Origin: Propionibacteriaceae bacterium
GTDB taxonomy: Bacteria > Actinomycetota > Actinomycetes > Propionibacteriales > Propionibacteriaceae
Assembly (NCBI GenBank): GCA_031272685.1
Contig: JAISTI010000065.1
Span: 1 to 11,565, forward strand
DNA length: 11,565 bases
Reading direction: 5' to 3'
Shown: positions 6,241-11,565 of the stretch, in pieces
Numbering within the stretch: the stretch's first letter is position 1
How the letters are laid out: every line of letters starts with the position of its first letter
The notes under the pieces: generated by a model
What the model was told of the DNA's origin: nothing
The model's database searches: none
The model's input: only the letters and a program-made list of their open reading frames with translations
Position numbers and translations under genes: made by a program

Positions 6241-7312
6241 CAACTTCCCCGGCGGCCCGGTGAAAGGCCCCTTCGACCCGTCATCTTCGGCGAACCTCGC
6301 CGACGCCAGCCGCACCGCCCGCGCCGAAGACCCAACCGAGGTGCCTCCTGATTCCGCGGCCGTGCCGCTGGTGAAGCCAACGATGGCGGTCATGGCCGAA
6401 GTGGTGCCGGACGTGCAAGACGTCGCCGAGGCGCGCTCGCTGTGGATGGACGCCTGGATAACCATGCGTCGCCGCCCGCTGTTCTGGATTTCGGTGGCCC
6501 TCATCGCCGTCTTCGTGCTGATGGCCGCCTTCCCGCAGCTCTTCAGCCCGCTCGACGCCTACAACATCAAAGACGCCTGCGACCTCAACCGGGCCAGGCT
6601 CGGCCCGGACGCCGACGCCATCTTCGGCTACGACCTGCAGGGCTGCGACGTCTACGCCCGCACCATCTACGGCGCGCGCTCGTCCATCCTGGTGGGCATC
6701 TTCACCACCTTGCTCGCTACCGCCATCGGCGTGCTGCTGGGCACCATGGGCGGCTTCATCGGCCGGTGGATCGACACCCTCATGTCCCGCACCGCCGACA
6801 TCTTCTTCGCCATCCCGCTGCTGCTCGGCGGCATCATCATCCTCTACTCCTTCCCCAGCAGCCCGGACACCCCATATCTGCTGCAGGTATTCAAAGTGGT
6901 GTTCGCGATGGCGGTACTCGGCTGGCCGAATATCTTCCGCATCATGCGCTCGTCGGTGATGCAGGTCAAACCCGCCGAATATGTGATGGCGGCGCGCGCC
7001 CTCGGCGGCAACGCCCCGCACGTCATCATGGGGCACATCATCCCCAACGCCATCGCGCCGGTGATCGTGGTCGCCACCATCGACCTCGGCGCGTACATCG
7101 CCACCGAGGCCACCTTGTCGTTCCTCGGCATCGGCCTGCAGAACCCCATCATCTCCTGGGGCATCGACATCTCCGCCGCCTCCGCGCTCGGCTATGTGCG
7201 CCAGGCCCCGCACATGCTGATCTTCCCGTCCATTTTCCTGTCCCTCACCGTCCTCGCCTTCATCATGCTCGGCGAAGTCGTGCGCGACGCCCTCGACCCG
7301 AAGCTGAAGTGA
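6233..7312 (+). CDS. oppC: Peptide ABC transporter permease, OppC/DppC type, with long N-terminal tail
   Basis: This 359-residue permease is the partner of OppB. Residues 1-70 are a polar Pro/Ala/Asp-rich cytoplasmic extension. Residues 71-83 (WMDAWITMRRRPL) and the first membrane span (84-102) start the OppC core. A periplasm-side segment with C116 and C138 leads to FGYDLQGCDVYARTIYGAR (131-149), a hallmark of OppC/DppC. More spans follow (about 150-172, 188-206, 221-238, 271-290, 328-348). The EAA loop is YVMAARALGGNAPHVIMGHI (250-269), then IPNAIAPV. The gene begins inside the end of oppB (ATGACTGA overlap), so translation is coupled. The tail is longer than in E. coli OppC, whose comparable region is shorter; extended tails are not rare in actinobacteria. 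Confidence 0.92.
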   Translation: MTDNFPGGPVKGPFDPSSSANLADASRTARAEDPTEVPPDSAAVPLVKPTMAVMAEVVPDVQDVAEARSLWMDAWITMRRRPLFWISVALIAVFVLMAAFPQLFSPLDAYNIKDACDLNRARLGPDADAIFGYDLQGCDVYARTIYGARSSILVGIFTTLLATAIGVLLGTMGGFIGRWIDTLMSRTADIFFAIPLLLGGIIILYSFPSSPDTPYLLQVFKVVFAMAVLGWPNIFRIMRSSVMQVKPAEYVMAARALGGNAPHVIMGHIIPNAIAPVIVVATIDLGAYIATEATLSFLGIGLQNPIISWGIDISAASALGYVRQAPHMLIFPSIFLSLTVLAFIMLGEVVRDALDPKLK

Positions 7313-7313
7313 C

Positions 7314-8372
7314 ATGACGCAAGACGTGGCAGCTAAGCACCAAGCCGGGGTGGCGGCCCGGAAGGCCGAGATGCGCGCCGCGCAGCTCGCGGCCGGCGTA
7401 GAACACCTGTTGGAAGTCAAAGACCTGCACGTCGAATTCCGGATGCAAGACGGCGTCGCCAAAGCCATCAACGGCGTCTCCTTCCACCTCGACGAGCGCG
7501 AAACCCTGGCCATCCTCGGCGAATCCGGCTCCGGCAAGTCCGTCACCGCGCAAGCCATCATGGGCATCCTCGACACCCCGCCCGGCTATGTCACCGGCGG
7601 GGAGGTGCTCTTCCAGGGCACCGACATGTTGAAGATGACGTACCGCGAGCGGGCGAAATACCGCGGCCCGAAAATCTCCATGATCTTCCAAGACGCCCTC
7701 TCCAGCCTCAACCCGGTGTTCCCCGTCGGCTGGCAGATCGCCGAAATGTTCCGCAAACACCGCGGCATGAACCGCTCGGACGCCTACGCCGAGGCGGTGC
7801 GGCTGATGGAGCGGGTGAAAATCCCGGCGGCGAAAGAACGGGTGAAGGCTTTCCCGCACCAGTTCTCCGGTGGCATGCGCCAGCGCATCATGATCGCCAT
7901 GGCCATCTCCCTCGACCCCTGGGTGCTCATCGCCGACGAGCCCACCACCGCCCTCGACGTCACCGTGCAGGCGCAGATCATGGACCTGCTCAAAGAGCTG
8001 CAAGAAGAATCCGGCATGGGCCTGATCCTCATCACCCACGACCTCGGGGTGGTCGCCTCCGTCGCCGACCGCATCGCCGTCATGTACGCCGGCCGGCTGG
8101 TGGAAACCTCCGCAATCGGCCCGCTGTACGCGCACCCGCTGCACCCGTATACGAAAGGGCTGCTGGAATCCGTCCCGCGCCTCGACCAGAAGGGCCAAGA
8201 GCTGCTGGCCATCGGCGGCCTGCCGCCGAACCTGCTGCGGATGCCGGAGGGCTGCCCCTTCAACCCGCGCTGCCGCTACGCCTTCGACGAATGCCGTACC
8301 GGCGCGCCGCCGCCGCTGCGCGAAGTGGAACCTGGCCGTTTCGCGGCCTGCTATGTGGCGGGGGAGGTGTGA
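7314..8372 (+). CDS. oppD: Peptide ABC transporter ATP-binding protein, OppD/DppD type
   Basis: This 352-residue cytoplasmic ATPase powers peptide import as a heterodimer with the next protein. Visible motifs are Walker A GESGSGKS (69-76), Q-loop Q126 in IFQDALSSLNP, signature FSGGMRQR (184-191), Walker B VLIADEP (204-210) and H-loop H242 in LITHD. The C-terminal oligopeptide-transporter domain has GCPFNPRC (313-320), C327 and C346, the Cys spacing associated in this family with an Fe-S cluster. The first 30 residues are an extra Ala-rich segment before the conserved LLEVKDLHVEF. The ATG at 7314 follows the oppC stop by one base with a poor ribosome site, so coupling is expected. A later start at M20 cannot be excluded. 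Confidence 0.92.
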   Translation: MTQDVAAKHQAGVAARKAEMRAAQLAAGVEHLLEVKDLHVEFRMQDGVAKAINGVSFHLDERETLAILGESGSGKSVTAQAIMGILDTPPGYVTGGEVLFQGTDMLKMTYRERAKYRGPKISMIFQDALSSLNPVFPVGWQIAEMFRKHRGMNRSDAYAEAVRLMERVKIPAAKERVKAFPHQFSGGMRQRIMIAMAISLDPWVLIADEPTTALDVTVQAQIMDLLKELQEESGMGLILITHDLGVVASVADRIAVMYAGRLVETSAIGPLYAHPLHPYTKGLLESVPRLDQKGQELLAIGGLPPNLLRMPEGCPFNPRCRYAFDECRTGAPPPLREVEPGRFAACYVAGEV

Positions 8373-8373
8373 C

Positions 8374-9369
8374 ATGGCCGAAGTGATCCTGAAAGCCGAA
8401 GGGCTGGTAAAGCACTACCCGATCAAGTCGGGCGTCATCCAGCGCACCACCGGCCACGTGCGCGCCGTGGAGGGCGTCTCCTTCGAGCTTTACGAAGGGG
8501 AAACCCTCGGCGTGGTGGGGGAGTCCGGCTGCGGCAAATCCACCCTCGGCCGGCTGCTGATGCGCCTGGAGGAGCCCACCGCCGGGAAGGTCACCTTCAA
8601 CGGCGTGGACATGTATTCCCAGACCGGCCACGACATGCGCCGGCTGCGCCGCGACATCCAAATCGTCTTCCAAGACCCGTACACCTCTTTGAACCCGCGC
8701 AAAACGGTGGGCGACATCATCGGCGAGCCTTTCGACATCCACCCGGAGGTTTGCCCGAAATCGGAGCGCAACAAGCGGGTGCGCGAGCTGCTCGACCTCG
8801 TCGGCCTCAGCCCCGAGCACATCAACCGCTACCCGCACCAGTTCTCCGGCGGCCAGCGCCAGCGCATCGGCGTCGCCCGCGGCATCGCGCTGAACCCGAA
8901 AGTGCTGATCTGCGACGAGCCGGTTTCGGCTTTGGACGTGTCGGTGCAGGCGCAGGTGGTGAACCTGCTGGAGCGGCTGCAGCGCGAGCTGGGTTTGGCC
9001 TACATTTTCATCGCCCACGACCTTTCCGTGGTCCGGCACATCTCCGACCGCATCGCCGTAATGTACCTGGGACATATCGTGGAAATCGGCGACGACGAGC
9101 AGATTTACGAGCGGGCCACCCACCCGTACACCCAAGCCCTGCTCTCCGCGGTGCCGGTGCCCGACCCGCAGGTCGAGGCCACCCGCGAGCAGATTGTGCT
9201 CACCGGCGACGTGCCCTCCCCGGCGAACCCGCCCTCCGGCTGCCCCTTCCACACCCGCTGCTGGAAGGCCACCGAGAAGTGCTCTGCCGAGGTTCCGCAG
9301 CTAGTCGCGCATCCCGACGGCGGCGCCGGCCACTTGAGCGCCTGCCACTACGCCGCCACCCTTGGGTAG
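8374..9369 (+). CDS. oppF: Peptide ABC transporter ATP-binding protein, OppF/DppF type
   Basis: This 331-residue second ATPase of the importer shows Walker A GESGCGKS (49-56), Q100 in VFQDPYTSLNP, signature FSGGQRQR (157-164), Walker B VLICDEP (177-183) and H-loop H215. The C-terminal Cys set C290, C296, C303 and C324 mirrors that of OppD. I chose ATG 8374 because GGGGAGG (8361-8367) lies 6 nt upstream, and it follows the oppD stop by one base (TGACATG). An in-frame ATG at 8353 lies inside oppD and adds seven unrelated residues. The TAG stop at 9367-9369 also forms the first half of the -10 hexamer for the next gene. Confidence 0.93.
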   Translation: MAEVILKAEGLVKHYPIKSGVIQRTTGHVRAVEGVSFELYEGETLGVVGESGCGKSTLGRLLMRLEEPTAGKVTFNGVDMYSQTGHDMRRLRRDIQIVFQDPYTSLNPRKTVGDIIGEPFDIHPEVCPKSERNKRVRELLDLVGLSPEHINRYPHQFSGGQRQRIGVARGIALNPKVLICDEPVSALDVSVQAQVVNLLERLQRELGLAYIFIAHDLSVVRHISDRIAVMYLGHIVEIGDDEQIYERATHPYTQALLSAVPVPDPQVEATREQIVLTGDVPSPANPPSGCPFHTRCWKATEKCSAEVPQLVAHPDGGAGHLSACHYAATLG

Positions 9370-9372
9370 TAT
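9367..9372 (+). promoter_or_regulatory. Putative -10 for leaderless mannosyltransferase transcript
   Basis: TAGTAT (9367-9372) is followed by GCGGGC and then the GTG start at 9379, which places +1 exactly on the start codon. No Shine-Dalgarno sequence is present. The hexamer reuses the oppF stop codon TAG. No good -35 is seen at 16-18 nt; a TTGAGC at 9334 is too far away. Confidence 0.5.
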
Positions 9373-9378
9373 GCGGGC

Positions 9379-10824
9379 GTGAAGAATCGGCTTCCGGCTG
9401 GCGCCTGGCTGGGCATGTGCGGCTCGCTGGCCCTGGCCCTCGGCCAGGTGCTGCTGCTGGCCGCATACAACCAGAACGTCGCCGAGGACGGCTGGGCGCA
9501 GGCGGTGGTGCGCGCCTTCTACGCCGACCACGCCTACGGCGCGATCACCGCGCTGGGGGTGCTGCTGCTTATCGGCGGCTGGGCGCTGGTGCGCGGGGAA
9601 TTCCAGCGCGGCAACCCGCGCTGGCTGTCCATCCTGCTGATGTGGGTGGCGCCGCTGCTGCCGGTGCTGGGGGTGTTGTCCACCGATTCCGCGCTATACG
9701 CCGAGTTCGGCTACATGCAACTTGCTGGGCTCGATCCGTACAGCACCGGCCTGGGCTCGGTGGCCGGCCCGTTCGCGCACGACGGCTCGTGGGTGGGCAT
9801 GACGGCCGCCTATCCCGCTTTCGCTTTGCGGCTGATGGCCGCCTGCGTGTGGCTGGGCGGCTGCCACTGGTATTGGGGCATCGCCGCGATGCGGCTGCTG
9901 GCGCTGGCCGGGCTCGCGCTGCTGGTTTGGGGGCTTTCCGACATCGCCCCGCGTATCGGCGTTGACAAACGTTTCGCCTTGTGGTTGGGCGCTTTCAACC
10001 CGATTGTGATTGTGCACGGAGTCGGCGGGATGCACGTCGACTTGCTGATGGCCGGGCTGTGCGCCGCCGGGCTGGCGCTGGCCTACCGCCACGGCGGGTT
10101 CATCTGGGGCGCCCTTGTCGTCGGCCTGGCGGCGGGCGTGAAACAGCAGGCTTTGCTGGCGGCGATTCCGGTGGCCATCGTCTCGGCCCGCACCGCGCTG
10201 GATTGGGGGCGGACGGTGCTGCGCTCGGCGGTCGGGGTGCTGATCTCGGCGGCGGTTTTCGTACTGGGCAGCTTCGCCGTGGGCCTGAGCCACGGCTGGC
10301 TGAAAGAGCTGGACACCCCCACCCGCTACGACACGCCCGGCACCTTGACGCTGTCGTACCGCGCCGTCACCGCCTTTTTCAACTTCTTCGCAGTGCCGGC
10401 CCCTGAAAGCCTGCTGCCTTCGCTGAAAACCCTGAGCCTGGTGGTTTCCGCCGGGCTGCTGCTGTTCGCCTACTTCCGCTACGCCCGCACCCGCCCGTAC
10501 CTGTTCCTGGCGGCCGGGGCGCTGGTGGCCACTTTCGGGCTGTCCGGCACCCGCGAATGGTATGTGACCATGTTTATCTGCCTGCTGCCGCTGGCCAACC
10601 CCGGCAAAGCCATGTGCCGGGCGGCTTCGCTGATCGTGCCGTTCCTGGCGCTTACCGCCGCCTTCCACTCCTACCAGGGTTGGCAGGTGATGGAGGCGAT
10701 GTACGTTTGCGCCGGGGTGGCGCTGGCGGTGAACGCCGCCGGCTGGTTGGTGAAACCGGCGAAACCGGCGAATCTGGCTCAATCCGCCCCGGCTGCGGCT
10801 GGATCAGATGAGAGGATGGGGTAA
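9379..10824 (+). CDS. MptB-like polyprenol-phosphate-mannose-dependent mannosyltransferase (GT-C, multi-spanning)
   Basis: This 481-residue, very hydrophobic protein has about 11-13 predicted membrane spans and the layout of the actinobacterial MptA/MptB alpha-1,6-mannosyltransferases. These extend lipomannan-type chains on the outer membrane face using polyprenol-phosphomannose. Key landmarks are STDSALYAEFGYMQLAGLDP (101-120), an early external loop containing D103, the likely catalytic acid of GT-C enzymes, and the DPY turn (119-121). Further on come RLLALAGLALL (172-182) and NPIVIVHGVGGMHVD (207-221), which matches the family's NPLVL.HLVGG.HND with Val for Asn at 220. The tail contains a KPAKPA repeat. 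The start is GTG 9379; the in-frame TAG at 9367 blocks anything upstream. The last base is shared with tdk (TAATG). The acceptor glycan is unknown, and a DUF2029-type hexosyltransferase is the alternative. Confidence 0.75.
   Translation: MKNRLPAGAWLGMCGSLALALGQVLLLAAYNQNVAEDGWAQAVVRAFYADHAYGAITALGVLLLIGGWALVRGEFQRGNPRWLSILLMWVAPLLPVLGVLSTDSALYAEFGYMQLAGLDPYSTGLGSVAGPFAHDGSWVGMTAAYPAFALRLMAACVWLGGCHWYWGIAAMRLLALAGLALLVWGLSDIAPRIGVDKRFALWLGAFNPIVIVHGVGGMHVDLLMAGLCAAGLALAYRHGGFIWGALVVGLAAGVKQQALLAAIPVAIVSARTALDWGRTVLRSAVGVLISAAVFVLGSFAVGLSHGWLKELDTPTRYDTPGTLTLSYRAVTAFFNFFAVPAPESLLPSLKTLSLVVSAGLLLFAYFRYARTRPYLFLAAGALVATFGLSGTREWYVTMFICLLPLANPGKAMCRAASLIVPFLALTAAFHSYQGWQVMEAMYVCAGVALAVNAAGWLVKPAKPANLAQSAPAAAGSDERMG
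10752..10778 (+). repeat. 9-bp tandem repeat in the mannosyltransferase tail
   Basis: GAAACCGGC occurs twice in tandem (10752-10760, 10761-10769), followed by a degenerate third copy GAATCTGGC (10770-10778). In the reading frame this gives a KPAKPAN stretch in the C-terminal tail. Slippage here would change length by three residues without a frameshift. Confidence 0.6.
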
Positions 10825-11426
10825 TGGCCAAGCTGTATTTCCGCTACGGGCCGATGGGCTCGGGCAAATCCGCGCAACTGCTGATCGTCGCGCAAAATTA
10901 CCGCGACGCCGGCCGCCGGGTGCTCATCATCAAACCGCAGACCGACACCCGCACGGTGGACATCGAGTCCCGGATTCCCGGGGTGAGCGCCCCCGCCGAC
11001 CTCGTCGCCGCGCCGGAAGACGATCTTTTCGCCGCCATTGGCGAAATCCACGCCAAGCAGCCGGTGGATTGCGTGCTGGTGGACGAGGCGCAGTTCATCA
11101 CCGCCCAGCAAGTCAACGACCTTTTCCTCGTCACCGTGCGGCTCGGCATCCCGGTCATCGGCTACGGCCTGCGCACCGACTACCAGGCGGAAGCCTTCCC
11201 CGGCGCGGCCCGCTGGCTGGCGCTGGCGCAGCTTGAAGAGCTGAAAATGATCTGCCGCTGCAACCGCAAAGCCACCATGACCGCCCGCAAACGCCCCGAC
11301 GGGTCGTTCATCCCTTCAGATCTGGACGAGAACACCCAGGTGTTTCTCGGCGGCAACGAATCCTACGAGGCGCTGTGCCCGATCCACTACATCGAATGGG
11401 TGGGCGACCGGCGCTTCCTGCGCTGA
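10824..11426 (+). CDS. tdk: Thymidine kinase, type II (zinc-containing)
   Basis: This 200-residue type II thymidine kinase phosphorylates thymidine to dTMP with ATP in the pyrimidine salvage pathway, in the cytoplasm. The sequence shows the P-loop GPMGSGKS (9-16), the DEAQF motif (87-91) with E88 as the expected catalytic base, and the substrate-lasso region YGLRTDYQ (114-121). The structural zinc site is made by C144 and C146 (ICRC) with C185 and H188 (CPIHY). The GGNESYEALC segment (176-185) is also typical. Length matches the bacterial family. The ATG overlaps the previous stop by one base (TAATG), with AGAGGA at 10811-10816 as ribosome site, so it is probably co-transcribed and coupled with the mannosyltransferase gene. 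No functional link between the two is evident. Confidence 0.96.
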   Translation: MAKLYFRYGPMGSGKSAQLLIVAQNYRDAGRRVLIIKPQTDTRTVDIESRIPGVSAPADLVAAPEDDLFAAIGEIHAKQPVDCVLVDEAQFITAQQVNDLFLVTVRLGIPVIGYGLRTDYQAEAFPGAARWLALAQLEELKMICRCNRKATMTARKRPDGSFIPSDLDENTQVFLGGNESYEALCPIHYIEWVGDRRFLR

Positions 11427-11439
11427 GGCCGGGGCTCAG
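11423..11439. terminator. Small hairpin spanning the convergent tdk and mntH stops
   Basis: CTGAG (11423-11427) and CTCAG (11435-11439) form a 5-bp stem with a 7-nt G/C-rich loop. Each arm contains one gene's stop codon. There is no T tract on either strand, so a role as bidirectional terminator is only a possibility. Confidence 0.25.
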
Positions 11440-11565
11440 AACACCTGCCACACCAAGAACAGGTTCAGCGCCACAATCAGCGACACCGCCGCCCAGGCCA
11501 CCACGGCCAGGTGCTTGGAGTTGGCGAAGCCGCCCATCACCTCCCGCTTGCCGGTGAGCCACACC
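11436..11565 (-). CDS. mntH: Nramp-family divalent metal transporter (MntH type), C-terminal fragment (runs off right edge)
   Basis: Reading leftward, the last 42 codons before TGA (11438-11436) encode a short LTGKREVMGGFANSK segment, then one hydrophobic span of about 22 residues ending in LVWQVF. This matches the C-terminal end of actinobacterial Nramp/MntH transporters, where an LT..R.VMG.F.N block precedes the final membrane helix. The family imports Mn2+ or Fe2+ with protons across the cytoplasmic membrane. The metal-binding DPGN and MPH motifs lie outside the window, so the assignment rests on this tail alone. The gene converges on tdk with only 9 bp between stop codons. Confidence 0.72.
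   Translation of the reverse strand, partial: VWLTGKREVMGGFANSKHLAVVAWAAVSLIVALNLFLVWQVF

Noticed and set aside
8353..8373. Earlier ATG at 8353 for the OppF-type ATPase
   Set aside because: It lies within oppD; ATG 8374 has a GGGGAGG site 6 nt upstream and begins at the family's usual position.
3773..8375. Long leftward open frames opposite the importer genes (3773-5317, 6281-7576, 7263-8375)
   Set aside because: They are shadow frames caused by high GC at third positions; the sense strand encodes intact OppA, OppC and OppD with all motifs.
8751..10782. Frames 8751-9965 (+), 8260-9252 (-) and 9694-10782 (-) as genes
   Set aside because: They overlap conserved OppF and mannosyltransferase genes in other frames, and their translations are low-complexity and unlike any family I recognise.
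1..11565. A new defence, mobile or phage-related system
   Set aside because: No transposase, integrase, CRISPR repeats, toxin-antitoxin pair or atypical-composition island is visible; all gene-length regions are explained by known families.

Overview
The window looks like chromosomal DNA from a high-GC Actinomycetota bacterium. By eye the bases are strongly GC-biased with G/C-ending codons. A perfect actinobacterial-type LexA box, apparently leaderless promoters, an MptB-like polyprenol-phosphomannose mannosyltransferase and a Cys-rich lipoprotein of the Actinomyces/Bifidobacterium oligopeptide-binding type all point the same way. Actinomycetales is my best guess at order level, but that is inference. 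I see no insertion sequence, phage gene, CRISPR array, tRNA or rRNA.

Left part, leftward (1-3237): the extreme left holds the first 55 codons of a DnaE2/ImuC-type error-prone polymerase (1-167). It is preceded, with a 1-nt gap, by a small DUF6504 gene (169-492). The gap 493-617 holds a strong-looking promoter (TTGACA-N19-TAGGAT) and, just downstream of it, a perfect LexA operator (509-524), so these two genes read as an SOS-inducible mutagenic-repair unit. Upstream, in the same direction, lie two overlapping M16 metallopeptidase-family genes: an active subunit with HxxEH (1933-3237), then a subunit that lost HxxEH but carries the R/Y pair (618-1940). They probably form one heteromeric protease.

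Centre, rightward (3470-9369): a complete peptide-type ABC importer in the order lipoprotein binding protein, permease, permease, ATPase, ATPase (OppABCDF/DppABCDF type). A perfect 12+12-bp palindromic terminator sits between the binding protein and the first permease, which fits making the binding protein in excess. The four downstream genes are packed with 8-nt overlaps or 1-nt gaps. The 232-bp divergent region 3238-3469 carries promoter and operator-like elements.

Right part (9379-11565): an MptB-like membrane mannosyltransferase starts at a GTG with no Shine-Dalgarno sequence, placed as expected for a leaderless transcript. It overlaps a type II thymidine kinase gene (tdk) by 1 nt (TAATG). 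A convergent, truncated gene at the right edge encodes the C-terminus of an Nramp/MntH metal transporter.

Most of the window is ordinary conserved actinobacterial content. The most interesting points are the LexA-controlled DUF6504-dnaE2 pair without imuB between operator and polymerase, the two near-identical leaderless start regions, and the paired cysteines throughout the importer's external parts.
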